DNA of 64,000 nucleotides from Lederbergia citrea (GTDB taxonomy: Bacteria > Bacillota > Bacilli > Bacillales > Bacillaceae_C). The DNA lies in assembly GCF_018343525.1 (NCBI RefSeq), contig NZ_JAGYPH010000001.1:62001-126000 (forward strand), given 5' to 3'. The position numbers and the translations under genes were made by a program. Below the pieces are notes generated by a model. It searched no databases. It saw nothing but the letters and a program-made list of their open reading frames with translations, and was not told the DNA's origin. Numbering within the stretch: the first letter of the stretch is position 1; each line of letters opens with the position of its first letter. Shown piece by piece: positions 17,209 through 26,108 of the stretch.

Positions 17209-18696
17209 GTGAATATTGTGTTAATAACCACTACTCCTTCTGAAAATAGCCTTTTGCACGAAATTGAAATGTTCCGGACGTATATACATGATTCTGTTGA
17301 CTTATTTTCCAGTCATTCATCTGATGGTAGGTTTGTATATGTATCTCCCGCTTCTCAATACTTATTGGGTTTTGAATCTAACGAATTATTAGGCGTTTCT
17401 ATTTATGATCTTTGTCACCCGGAGGACTCAAGTAAAATAGAAAGTTTATGTGATCGTAATCTTCCCCAAACCGAACGAATCTTTTATCGAATCCGTAAAA
17501 AAGAAGGAGATTATATCTGGTTCGAAACGACTAGAACTCTTTTAGTGAATAAGAAAGACCGTGATGGTTTTTTCTGTATATCCCGAGATGTAACCGCTCT
17601 CATGGTTGCTGAAAAGGCCTTGAAAGAAAATGAAGAAAGATACCGGTTATTAGTCGAAAACTTTCAGGATACAGTAGGGATCGTAACAGTGGATGGTTTT
17701 TGGATACATATGAATAATACAGGAAGGAAACTTTTCGGCGTTACAGATAATAAGGAAATGATTGGAAAGTGCTTATTTCATTATATACATCCCAACGAGA
17801 AAAAGAATGCTACAAACGAGATCGTACAATATTATCGAGAAGCGACACTTGAATGCACTCTGTTGCGTAGTGATGGTCAACAAAAATATGTAGAAATCAA
17901 GTTCATTCCCACATTATATAGGGAGAGGGAAACATACCAAGTGGTTATCAGGGATTTAACGGAGCGAAAAAAGACTGAACATATGATGCAGAGGGCAGAA
18001 CAATTACATGTTGTTGGTCAACTTGCCGCCGGCATTGCTCATGAAATTCGAAATCCATTAACAACGATTAAAGGTTTTACACAATTATTAATACAGGATG
18101 AACCAAATAAATACTTAGATGTAGTCATGCAAGAAATTGAAAGAGTGGAAGAAATAATCAGCGATTTGTTACTCCTTGCCAAACCACCAATATCAACCTT
18201 TGAAGAAGTAGATATGCGAAAAATCCTCAATGATACGATTAAGTTGTTTTACTCCGAATCCTTGCTTCACAATATTGAAATCATCCAAGAAATCCAACTA
18301 ACTAACTCAATAATTAAAGGCGAAGCAAATAAATTAAAGCAGGTCTACATTAATTTAATTAAAAATGCGATTGAAGCTATGCCAAATGGTGGTAAAGTCT
18401 TAATCAAAGCCACTAATGTGAATGAAACTGTAATAATTACCGAAGTGATTGATGAAGGAATTGGAATTCCCGTGGATCGGATTAAAAGGTTAGGCGAACC
18501 CTTCTATAGCACGAAAGAAAAAGGGACAGGGCTTGGTTTAATGATTTGCGATCAAATTATCAAAAATCATAGGGGAACATTTAAAGTTCATAGTATAGAA
18601 AATAAAGGAACAATAATTACAATCCAGCTCCCTAAAAATATGGATATGGGAAAGAAAAACAATCTTCCAATAAAACGCTTAAAACGAAAAGGCTGA
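17209..18696 (+). CDS. PAS-domain sensor histidine kinase (sporulation-kinase-like)
   Basis: A 495-residue cytoplasmic kinase with no membrane segment. There are two PAS domains (about 20-140, ending FFCISRDVTALM, and 148-260, ending YQVVIRDLTERK), then HisKA with phosphoacceptor H278 in AGIAHEIRNPL, then HATPase_c. The HATPase boxes are N (LIKNAIEAMP), G1 (DEGIGIP) and G2 (GTGLGL). Architecture resembles the KinA/KinE kinases that feed the sporulation phosphorelay. No response regulator gene is adjacent, which fits such orphan kinases. The start may be GTG 17209 or GTG 17218; the latter is better spaced from AAGGGTGA. The signal sensed is unknown. Confidence 0.88.
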   Translation: MNIVLITTTPSENSLLHEIEMFRTYIHDSVDLFSSHSSDGRFVYVSPASQYLLGFESNELLGVSIYDLCHPEDSSKIESLCDRNLPQTERIFYRIRKKEGDYIWFETTRTLLVNKKDRDGFFCISRDVTALMVAEKALKENEERYRLLVENFQDTVGIVTVDGFWIHMNNTGRKLFGVTDNKEMIGKCLFHYIHPNEKKNATNEIVQYYREATLECTLLRSDGQQKYVEIKFIPTLYRERETYQVVIRDLTERKKTEHMMQRAEQLHVVGQLAAGIAHEIRNPLTTIKGFTQLLIQDEPNKYLDVVMQEIERVEEIISDLLLLAKPPISTFEEVDMRKILNDTIKLFYSESLLHNIEIIQEIQLTNSIIKGEANKLKQVYINLIKNAIEAMPNGGKVLIKATNVNETVIITEVIDEGIGIPVDRIKRLGEPFYSTKEKGTGLGLMICDQIIKNHRGTFKVHSIENKGTIITIQLPKNMDMGKKNNLPIKRLKRKG

Positions 18697-18717
18697 CTCA
18701 AACATTGAGTCAGCCTT
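18689..18717 (-). terminator. Terminator for yhcN-like gene (minus strand)
   Basis: AAGGCTGACTCAA / TTGAGTCAGCCTT with a 3-base loop. On the plus strand it is followed by AACC, but on the minus strand by TTTTCGTTTT, so it mainly serves the leftward lipoprotein gene. Confidence 0.75.
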
Positions 18718-18721
18718 AACC

Positions 18722-18761
18722 ATTCGACAAAATTCGGGCGGTGACAGGCACCTGTCGAAAC
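18722..18761 (+). repeat. REP-like inverted repeat, GTGACAGGCAC core
   Basis: TTCGACA at the left and TGTCGAA at the right flank TCGGGCG plus the core GTGACAGGCAC. A second copy at 62354-62394 has the same flanks but the core in the opposite orientation (GTGCCTGTCAC). It abuts the stop codon of the yhcN-like gene. Confidence 0.6.
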
Positions 18762-19367
18762 TTAGCGTGCTGTAGGGAATATGCGTTGTACTGTGGTTGT
18801 AAAGTCGTTAAAGAAGCCACTTACTGGGCGACCGCTACGGATGTCGTTGCGGTATCCATGCATGCGATCGTAAAAATCTGGGTTTTCAGAAACATAGACG
18901 TGATCAAGGTTGGCGTCCACATCTCTTACTTTATCTGCGATTCTTCTTTCCAGATGTTTGGTCAGTTCATTGCGGGCACTGCTATTCAATTTCACAGCAA
19001 CATAAGCATTTCGATTCGTAACTAGAACATGAGCGCGGTCTACTTCATTTAACGTAGCTACATTGTCTGCTATATCGTCTGCTACATCTATTTGAGCATT
19101 GTGGTCATTCGTTCCATTACCGGTATTTGTTCCAACATTTGTACCAAAACCGTCACGGTTATTTAACGTGCCAGCTCTGTTATCATAGTAACCGGTCATA
19201 TTATTCGTACGACCAAAATCACGGTTATCCTCTGGGTTATAGCGGACACCCATCGGTCTATTATTATTATTATTATCGGTAGCAAGGTTGCCTCTATTCG
19301 TTGTCCCACAGCCCATTAACATTACGGAAACTAATCCAACGCATAACACTGGTTTAACAAATTTCAT
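18762..19367 (-). CDS. YhcN/YlaJ family sporulation lipoprotein
   Basis: A 201-residue lipoprotein with signal MKFVKPVLCVGLVSVMLMGC (lipobox LMGC, Cys20). A low-complexity Asn/Gly/Thr/Arg-rich linker (about 21-95) follows. The C-terminal YhcN/YlaJ domain (about 95-190) contains VADDIADNVATLNEVDRAHVLV (split: IADNVA and VDRAHVLV), NAYVAVKL and DHVYVSENPDF. Members are spore membrane proteins made in the forespore, with roles in outgrowth suggested. AAAGGAGGCG precedes ATG 19367. The gene is monocistronic, with its terminator at 18689-18717. Confidence 0.9.
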   Translation of the reverse strand: MKFVKPVLCVGLVSVMLMGCGTTNRGNLATDNNNNNRPMGVRYNPEDNRDFGRTNNMTGYYDNRAGTLNNRDGFGTNVGTNTGNGTNDHNAQIDVADDIADNVATLNEVDRAHVLVTNRNAYVAVKLNSSARNELTKHLERRIADKVRDVDANLDHVYVSENPDFYDRMHGYRNDIRSGRPVSGFFNDFTTTVQRIFPTAR

Positions 19368-19519
19368 TTTTTCGCCTCCTTTTTAATCGTGATTCTTTTA
19401 TAATGTTCCTTATGCCTCAATTTTTATGCTCGTTTTTTGTTATAATGGATTAATGGCAGCTATGGCGAGATTTGGATAAAAGTTCGCATACATAATGTTT
19501 AAATTAAAGAAAGAGTGAT

Positions 19520-22054
19520 ATGATGTCCTGGTTTAAAAAAATATTTTCGAAAATGACGATGGATGATATAGAAGAAGAGGTAATTAGTCGTAAAAAGAAA
19601 GAGATTACACATCAATCAATAAAAACACGTATGACATACCAATACCCGAAAGGGCAATTTCGATTTCCTTTAATTCAAGACCAACCAAAAACGGATCGTC
19701 AACAGACGGATCAAACAAGAAATAAACAGGAGAGACATAATCAACCTGCTCAAGGAAAACATAATCAGCAAAGGCAATCAAATGAACGGACTATGGAAAA
19801 AAAGGAAACGGTGAGTAGAAAGGTTGAGCCCAAAAACCGAACGCCTTTCCGTCCTGCAAATATCCCTTCTCCCATCTATGGATTCAAACGTCCTGCACCA
19901 AAAGAAGACTTGGAATATGAATTGCAGGATTCGTTTCTTCAGGGCGAAAAGCCGAAAGAAACGATTCAAGAATTTGATGCTGTACCTGAAGAAACAATGG
20001 AGGAATATAAAGAACCTGTTCTTCTTGGGACCGATAATATCAATAAAACAGAGCAGGTGCCGGAAGAGAAGACAGTTGCATCAGAGCCGGTGATGGATGA
20101 GGAAAAAGATGAACCCGAGTTGGTGGTTGAAGTAGAGACAGTTGAACCGGAAGAGCCAGTACTGGACGAGGAAATACTTGACCCAGAGCTAGTGACGGAA
20201 GAAGAAATCGTTGATCCGGAACCGGCCATGGACGAAGAAATAATTGATTTAGACCATGTGACCAACGAGGAAATACTTAATCAAGACCCGATCATCAACG
20301 AACAAATTGTCGAATCAGATACCCAAATAAATGAGGAAATGGATAATTCAGATCTGGTCAATGAGGAAAAAATGAATCGCGATCATGAAAAAAGTGGGGA
20401 TGAACATCCGGAAGATGGCCTAGGGTATGTTTCAACGGAAAAAGTGCATGACGATACCGCTCGTCAACATAAAGAGAAATCTCGTTCGAATATGCCATTT
20501 AATGTATTGATGCTCAAACAGGACCGGAAAAAATGGGAAAAGCAGCAAAATCAAAAACAACAACGTAAGGAACTAGAGGAAGCTAAGATCCAGACCGCAT
20601 CAGCCCTGCAAGAACCTGGTATTTCAGAAGGTATATATCACTTTCCGTCATTGCAACTTTTACACCCGCCAGTCGTGAAATCCGCAGATAATGCCTGGCT
20701 GGATGAGCAAACGGAGCTTCTGGATGAAACGTTACTTAACTTTAATGTTAATGCGCGAGTGGTAAATGTCAGTCAAGGGCCATCCGTTACCAGATTTGAG
20801 GTTCAGCCTGATCCAGGGGTTAAAGTAAGCAAAATTACAAATTTAAGCGATGATATCAAATTAAGTATGGCAGCAAAGGATATCCGTATTGAGGCGCCGA
20901 TCCCCGGCAAACGTTCCATCGGAATCGAGCTCCCAAATCATGACAGCAGACCTGTGCAGATTAGTGAAATCATTGCGAGCGACACTTTTAGCCGCACGGA
21001 ATCCCCACTAACAGCTGTACTCGGTTTGGATATTTCAGGCGCACCTGTTGTGACCGATTTGAGAAAAATGCCTCACGGGTTGATTGCTGGAGCCACTGGT
21101 TCCGGAAAAAGTGTCTGTATTAACTCTATCCTAGTTAGTTTACTTTATAAGGCAAAGCCTGATGAGTTGAAGCTATTGCTCATTGACCCGAAAATGGTGG
21201 AACTCGCACCTTATAATCATATACCTCATCTCGTAAGCCCTGTGATTACAGATGTAAAAGCTGCGACAGCCGCTTTAAAGTGGGCTGTCGATGAAATGGA
21301 GCGCCGCTACGAATTATTCGCCCACGCGAGCGTTCGGGATATTGGCAGATTTAATGAACTTGCTGTTGAAAAAGGAAGGTATAGTGATAAGCTTCCGTAT
21401 ATGGTCGTAGTCATTGATGAATTAGCAGATTTAATGATGATGTCACCAGCAGATGTAGAAGAATCAATCTGTAGAATTGCTCAAAAGGCACGAGCATGCG
21501 GGATTCACTTACTAATTGCGACCCAGCGGCCATCTGTAGACGTCATTACTGGCCTAATTAAAGCCAATGTGCCCACTAGAATCGCTTTTTCGGTCTCGTC
21601 CCAAGTTGATTCAAGAACGATTATTGATATTAGTGGTGCTGAAAAACTACTTGGTCGAGGAGATATGCTATTTTTAGACAGCGGTTCATCAAAACCTGTG
21701 CGCATTCAAGGCACCTTTGTATCTGATCATGAGATCGACCGCATTATTGAACATGTTCGCAGCCAAGGGAAGCCAAATTACTTGTTTGAACAAGAAGAAC
21801 TTTTAAAGAAGGCGCAAATTCAGGAAGATGAAGATGAATTATTCATGGAATCATGCGAGTTTGTTGTTAGTCAGGGAAGTGCATCAACTTCATTGCTTCA
21901 AAGACATTTTCGTGTCGGCTATAATCGGGCAGCACGATTGATTCTTATGATGGAGCAACGTGGAATTGTTTCTGAAGCCAGGGGCAGCAAAGCGCGTGAC
22001 GTGCTCATCAACGAATCGGAGCTAAGCGAGTTAAAAGAATCTCTAGTACAATAA
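19520..22054 (+). CDS. sftA: DNA translocase SftA (FtsK/SpoIIIE family)
   Basis: An 844-residue soluble FtsK-family motor that clears chromosome arms from the closing septum together with SpoIIIE. It lacks the N-terminal transmembrane domain of SpoIIIE. Instead there is a short amphipathic N-terminus (MMSWFKKIFSKM) and a long acidic, repetitive linker (about 130-310). The motor follows: alpha/beta domain from about 385, Walker A GATGSGKS at 524-531, Walker B VVVIDELADLM, and ATQRPSVDVITG. The C-terminal gamma winged helix (about 775-835, ELFMESCEFVV...GYNRAARL) reads SRS/KOPS-type sequences. ATG 19520 or 19523 both fit the ribosome binding site AAAGAG. Confidence 0.95.
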   Translation: MMSWFKKIFSKMTMDDIEEEVISRKKKEITHQSIKTRMTYQYPKGQFRFPLIQDQPKTDRQQTDQTRNKQERHNQPAQGKHNQQRQSNERTMEKKETVSRKVEPKNRTPFRPANIPSPIYGFKRPAPKEDLEYELQDSFLQGEKPKETIQEFDAVPEETMEEYKEPVLLGTDNINKTEQVPEEKTVASEPVMDEEKDEPELVVEVETVEPEEPVLDEEILDPELVTEEEIVDPEPAMDEEIIDLDHVTNEEILNQDPIINEQIVESDTQINEEMDNSDLVNEEKMNRDHEKSGDEHPEDGLGYVSTEKVHDDTARQHKEKSRSNMPFNVLMLKQDRKKWEKQQNQKQQRKELEEAKIQTASALQEPGISEGIYHFPSLQLLHPPVVKSADNAWLDEQTELLDETLLNFNVNARVVNVSQGPSVTRFEVQPDPGVKVSKITNLSDDIKLSMAAKDIRIEAPIPGKRSIGIELPNHDSRPVQISEIIASDTFSRTESPLTAVLGLDISGAPVVTDLRKMPHGLIAGATGSGKSVCINSILVSLLYKAKPDELKLLLIDPKMVELAPYNHIPHLVSPVITDVKAATAALKWAVDEMERRYELFAHASVRDIGRFNELAVEKGRYSDKLPYMVVVIDELADLMMMSPADVEESICRIAQKARACGIHLLIATQRPSVDVITGLIKANVPTRIAFSVSSQVDSRTIIDISGAEKLLGRGDMLFLDSGSSKPVRIQGTFVSDHEIDRIIEHVRSQGKPNYLFEQEELLKKAQIQEDEDELFMESCEFVVSQGSASTSLLQRHFRVGYNRAARLILMMEQRGIVSEARGSKARDVLINESELSELKESLVQ

Positions 22055-22147
22055 GAAAGAACATGGTATTCTAATTTGGGTAAACAAATGGAGAACGAGT
22101 AATGTTTTACGAGATACTGACCAATGAAGGTACGAGGAGTATTCGGA

Positions 22148-23245
22148 ATGAAAGAAATCGAATTGAAGATGCAGGGGAAAATTAAGCGGCTTACGAACAA
22201 TACCTTTAAATTTGATGAACGTGTTAAAGATGGTTGGTTTTCGGCTGTTTACTTTTTAAAAACAAGGGAAATTACAAAAAGGTTCAAAAGCGATAATATT
22301 GTCACAATGCAATTTTTCCAAAGAAATCATGCTGTTTTATGTGGAACCGATGAAGCCATTGCTTTATTGAAAAAATTTGCGGATGAACCGGAGAATTTGG
22401 AAATATATTCGCTTAAAGATGGCGATCAAATCAGTCCTTTTGAAACGGTACTGACCATCAAGGGGAAATATCAGCATTTTGGTTATCTTGAAGGAATTAT
22501 AGATGGTATTTTATCAAGACGGACATCCGTTGCAACAAATGTTTATAATGTTGTAAAAGCCGCCGCTTTATCAGGGAGACAAAAATCAGTCATTTTTATG
22601 GGTGATCGAGATGACCATTTTACCCAGCAAGCCGGAGACGGTTATGCTGCTTTTATCGGGGGAGCTACCGCGCAGGCCACGCACGCCATGAATGAATGGT
22701 GGGGTAAGCAAGGTATGGGAACGATGCCACACGCGCTGATTCAGCTTTTTAATGGGGATATTGTGGAAGCAACAAAGGCGTATCGAGAAACATTTCCTGA
22801 GGATGAACTCATTTCACTTGTCGATTATAATAATGATGTGATTACTGATTCGCTAAAACTCGCTCGAGAATTTAAGGATGAACTAAAAGGTGTACGTGTC
22901 GATACATCTCGGACGCTTATTGATAAATATTTTCTAAGAAATCAGCACGTTCTTGGCACATTTGATCCTCGAGGGGTAAATCCAACTCTTATATTTGCTT
23001 TACGAAATGCACTTGATAAAGAAGGCTTCCAACATGTAAAAATTGTAGTATCTGGGGGCTTTAACGAAAAACGGATCTCTGAATTTGAAACACTTGGAGC
23101 GCCTGTTGATATGTATGGAGTTGGAAGCAGCTTGTTAAATATTACTTCAGGATTTACTGGAGACTGTGTTTTGTTAAATGGTGAACATTGTGCAAAAACC
23201 GGGCGAAAGTTCCGGCCAAATCCAAGACTTGAAAAAGTGGAATAA
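22148..23245 (+). CDS. Nicotinate phosphoribosyltransferase-family protein
   Basis: A 365-residue member of the nicotinate/quinolinate phosphoribosyltransferase fold family, likely acting in NAD salvage by joining nicotinate and PRPP. Visible segments are TSVATNVYNVV, FMGDRDDHFTQQAGDGYAA, a GVRVDTSRTL strand, IVVSGGFNEKRI and the phosphate-binding VDMYGVGSSL. It is shorter than classical PncB, so the substrate is not certain. GAGGAG at 22134-22139 fixes ATG 22148; an in-frame ATG at 22124 precedes the ribosome binding site. It lies between sftA and murC. Confidence 0.8.
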   Translation: MKEIELKMQGKIKRLTNNTFKFDERVKDGWFSAVYFLKTREITKRFKSDNIVTMQFFQRNHAVLCGTDEAIALLKKFADEPENLEIYSLKDGDQISPFETVLTIKGKYQHFGYLEGIIDGILSRRTSVATNVYNVVKAAALSGRQKSVIFMGDRDDHFTQQAGDGYAAFIGGATAQATHAMNEWWGKQGMGTMPHALIQLFNGDIVEATKAYRETFPEDELISLVDYNNDVITDSLKLAREFKDELKGVRVDTSRTLIDKYFLRNQHVLGTFDPRGVNPTLIFALRNALDKEGFQHVKIVVSGGFNEKRISEFETLGAPVDMYGVGSSLLNITSGFTGDCVLLNGEHCAKTGRKFRPNPRLEKVE

Positions 23246-23284
23246 GGTAAAAAAAATGTTAAATAGCCATGATGTGCAATAAAT

Positions 23285-23293
23285 GATATAATG
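23285..23293 (+). promoter_or_regulatory. Extended -10 promoter upstream of murC
   Basis: TGATATAAT gives TG-n-TATAAT, the extended -10 form; the -35 region is weak. It would yield a leader of about 160 bases before murC. Confidence 0.45.
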
Positions 23294-23459
23294 GCTCAAT
23301 ACGAAAAAAAACTATCTGTAAAACATATTGCTTTCGTTACATACTAATTCTTCCATGTGTGAATAATAGTGGGAAGAACAAAAGATGGAAACCGACTTTA
23401 GCAAATGTATGTATTTATTCATATGATGCAACAGATAGATGATTGTTGGAGGTTCAAAT

Positions 23460-24779
23460 ATGACTGTATACCATTTCGTAGGTATTAAAGGCTCTGGAAT
23501 GAGCGCTCTTGCACAAATCCTTCACGATATGGGATATAAAGTGCAGGGTTCGGATGTGGGAAAGTATTTCTTTACCCAAGAAGCCCTGGAAGAGTCGAAA
23601 ATAAAAATTTTGCCTTTTCAGCGTAATAATATTAAACAAGGCATGACGGTTATTGCAGGAAATGCATATCCTGATACACATGAAGAAATTGAAGAGGCGA
23701 TAAAACAGGACATTCCAGTTGTGAGATACCATGCATTTCTTGGAGAGTTTATGAAAAAATTCACCAGTATTGCTATAACTGGCTCGCATGGAAAAACATC
23801 TACAACTGGGTTGCTTTCCCATGTCATGGGAGGGGCAAAGCCCACATCTTTTCTAATTGGTGATGGGACTGGTAAAGGAGTAAAGAATGCGGAGTGTTTC
23901 GTGTTTGAAGCTTGCGAGTACAGAAGGCATTTTTTATCGTATTTCCCGGACTATGCAATTATGACGAATATCGACTTTGATCATCCTGATTATTTTTCCA
24001 ATGTTGAAGACGTATTTTCCGCTTTTCAACAAATGGCCATGCAGGTGAATAAGGCCATTATTGCCTATGGTGATGATGAGCAATTACAAAAAATCCAAGC
24101 TGCTGTTCCTGCCATATTTTATGGGTTTGGAGAGGGAAATGATTTCCAAGCGCGTAATATTGAAAAGTCAACACGAGGAACAAAATTTGACGTTTTCGTA
24201 AGAAATCATTTTTATGCAACTTTTGAAATTCCGACATTCGGTGACCATAATGTATTGAATGCACTATCTGTCATTGCATTATGCCATTATGAGGAAATTG
24301 GTGCAGAAATTATCCAAGCACAATTAAAAACTTTCGAAGGTGTTAAAAGACGTTTTACTGAAAAAATGTTGGGTAATCAAGTTTTAGTAGATGATTATGC
24401 ACATCATCCCGTAGAAATTAAAGCTACTATAAATGCAGCCCGTCAGAAGTACCCTGATAAACCAATCGTTGCTGTTTTTCAGCCTCATACTTTCACAAGG
24501 ACACAAACTTTTCTGCAAGAGTTCGGGGAAAGTTTGGGAGAAGCAGATAAAGTGTACTTATGTGAGATCTTCGGTTCGGCACGTGAAAATCATGGGAAAC
24601 TATCCATTGACGATTTAAGGGCAAAAATTGACGGAGCGGAAATTCTACATGAAGAAGATACTTCACCTCTCTTGCTACAAGATGATTCTGTTCTGATCTT
24701 TATGGGCGCAGGGGATATTCAAAAATTTCAAGCTGCATATGAAAGACTCTTACAACAACAATTGAAAAAAGCTCAGTAA
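23460..24779 (+). CDS. murC: UDP-N-acetylmuramate--L-alanine ligase
   Basis: MurC adds L-alanine to UDP-MurNAc in the cytoplasm, the first Mur ligase step of peptidoglycan synthesis. The 439 residues begin with the Rossmann UDP-binding [14 protein letters not shown]. The ATP loop GSHGKTST is at 108-115. Mur ligase signatures [10 protein letters not shown] and [13 protein letters not shown] follow, then FQPHTFTRT in the C-terminal domain. GGAGG in front of ATG 23460 sets the start; an in-frame start at 23439 precedes this site and is rejected. It is followed by its own terminator, then ytxG and ytxH. Confidence 0.97.
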   Translation: MTVYHFVGIKGSGMSALAQILHDMGYKVQGSDVGKYFFTQEALEESKIKILPFQRNNIKQGMTVIAGNAYPDTHEEIEEAIKQDIPVVRYHAFLGEFMKKFTSIAITGSHGKTSTTGLLSHVMGGAKPTSFLIGDGTGKGVKNAECFVFEACEYRRHFLSYFPDYAIMTNIDFDHPDYFSNVEDVFSAFQQMAMQVNKAIIAYGDDEQLQKIQAAVPAIFYGFGEGNDFQARNIEKSTRGTKFDVFVRNHFYATFEIPTFGDHNVLNALSVIALCHYEEIGAEIIQAQLKTFEGVKRRFTEKMLGNQVLVDDYAHHPVEIKATINAARQKYPDKPIVAVFQPHTFTRTQTFLQEFGESLGEADKVYLCEIFGSARENHGKLSIDDLRAKIDGAEILHEEDTSPLLLQDDSVLIFMGAGDIQKFQAAYERLLQQQLKKAQ

Positions 24780-24785
24780 CTTATG

Positions 24786-24817
24786 AAAAACTGCCTTCAT
24801 GCAAGGCAGTTTTTTTG
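24786..24817 (+). terminator. Terminator after murC
   Basis: AAAAACTGCCTT / AAGGCAGTTTTT around a 5-base loop with a T7 tail. Confidence 0.92.
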
Positions 24818-24997
24818 TATTTTCTCCAGAGGTTTTATAAGTATATAAAATTGGAATAAAGAGTAAGATATATCCGTAATAATATCGGTTATAGAAAAAA
24901 GAGGGAATGCAATGATATACAACGAAGTATTAATAAGCTGTTTATGCTAAGCTAAACAGGGGTAAAGTGAATTGTACAATAGGAGGTGCTGCAAACA

Positions 24998-25486
24998 ATG
25001 GTGATTATTCTTTATTTAAGTGTTGCGTTAATCGCAATCGCTCTTTTTATTCTCGTCATCAGCTTGACTAAAACATTGAAAGCAATGAAAGAAACGTTGG
25101 AGAGCGTATCCAAAACCCTTGACGGGCTTGAGTCGCAATTGCAGGGCGTAACAGGTGAGACAACAATGCTGCTGCATAAAACAAATGCCCTGGCAGATGA
25201 CATTAACGGAAAAGTTGAGAAACTGGATACAGTCGTCGATGCGGTTCAAGAGGTGGGATACACTGTTCGTGAATTAAACAACTCACTAAAAAAAGTAACG
25301 ACTTCCGTTTCTTCCGTCATGGTGAGAAACCAAGATAAAGTTGCTCAAGTTGTCCAGTGGGGTGCCGTAGCTAAAGAACTAAAGGATAAGTGGTTTGGTG
25401 AAAAAAACAAAGGCTTTAAGAAGACAAAACCATTTGATTCAGAAGTTTCCATACACACACAACAAATAGAAAACAGTCGAGGCTAA
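24998..25486 (+). CDS. ytxG: YtxG, DUF948-family membrane protein
   Basis: A 162-residue protein with one N-terminal transmembrane helix (about 3-25, VIILYLSVALIAIALFILVIS) split by no charged residue, then a long helical region with heptad character (about 30-120, LESVSKTLDGLESQL, TMLLHKTNALADD) typical of DUF948. The C-terminus is basic. In Bacillus subtilis ytxG is part of a general-stress and stationary-phase operon with ytxH. AGGAGGTG at 24981-24988 supports ATG 24998. An upstream hairpin, CTGTTTA / TAAACAG (24939-24960), lies just before the ribosome binding site. No clear sigma-B promoter was found in the 24.8-25.0 kb gap. Confidence 0.87.
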   Translation: MVIILYLSVALIAIALFILVISLTKTLKAMKETLESVSKTLDGLESQLQGVTGETTMLLHKTNALADDINGKVEKLDTVVDAVQEVGYTVRELNNSLKKVTTSVSSVMVRNQDKVAQVVQWGAVAKELKDKWFGEKNKGFKKTKPFDSEVSIHTQQIENSRG

Positions 25487-25552
25487 CGATTAATTGGGTC
25501 TTCGCCTACTCAAGGCGCTTGCATATATTCTAATTAAGGGGATGATGTAAAG

Positions 25553-26044
25553 ATGAGTAATAATAATAACAATAATAGTTCAGGAAATTTTATGACAGGA
25601 ATCATCGTTGGGAGTATTGTAGGTGCTGCAACCGCGCTATTGATGGCGCCAAAATCTGGTAAGGAATTACGCTCTGATTTAAATGACCAAGTGGAAGCAT
25701 TGAAAGAAAAGTCTGGAGAGTGGAAAGAAACTGTAATGGAAAAAGGATCAGAACTAACCTCTACGGCCATGGAAAAAACAAGCCAGCTTCAACAGGTTGC
25801 AATGGAAAAAGGCAGTAACGTTGTTGGAGTAGTGAAAGAAAAAGCTGACCAATTCCGTGATACAACGAAAGAAGCGTCTGATAACCTTGCTGAAGCAACG
25901 AAAGAAAAAGCTGACGAGTGGAACGAAACTGTGAACCAAGCGGCAGATAATATGGCAGATATGACGAAAGATAGAGCTGATCAGGTTCAATCACAAGTCG
26001 AGACAAAGACTGACGAAGTAGCCGAGAATGCGAAAACACTGTAA
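25553..26044 (+). CDS. ytxH: YtxH, LEA-like general stress protein
   Basis: A 163-residue YtxH-domain protein. An Asn-rich N-terminus (MSNNNNNNSSGNF) leads into a hydrophobic glycine-zipper-like segment (about 14-32, MTGIIVGSIVGAATALLMA) and the conserved APKSGKELR. The rest is a charged helical tail with repeated KEKADxxxxxxxEA-type units (VKEKADQFRDTTKEA, TKEKADEWNETVNQA), similar to group 3 LEA proteins linked to desiccation or stress. It follows ytxG. In Bacillus subtilis ytxJ comes next, but here it is absent. Confidence 0.87.
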   Translation: MSNNNNNNSSGNFMTGIIVGSIVGAATALLMAPKSGKELRSDLNDQVEALKEKSGEWKETVMEKGSELTSTAMEKTSQLQQVAMEKGSNVVGVVKEKADQFRDTTKEASDNLAEATKEKADEWNETVNQAADNMADMTKDRADQVQSQVETKTDEVAENAKTL

Positions 26045-26071
26045 AGCCAAGTAAATAAATAAAGTGATTTT

Positions 26072-26108
26072 AAAAAATAAACAGGCAGGTCGCCTGTTTA
26101 TTTTTTTT
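26072..26108. terminator. Bidirectional terminator between ytxH and the FtsA-like gene
   Basis: AAAATAAACAGGC / GCCTGTTTATTTT with a 5-base loop, flanked by A- and T-tracts. It overlaps the FtsA-like stop codon. Confidence 0.88.

Noticed and set aside
18741-19025. Plus-strand ORF opposite the yhcN-like gene
   Set aside because: Shadow of the lipoprotein gene; no ribosome binding site or domain.
24888-24908. Sigma-B promoter for ytxGH (GTTATA ... GGGAAT)
   Set aside because: The spacer is only 9 bases, too short for sigma-B.
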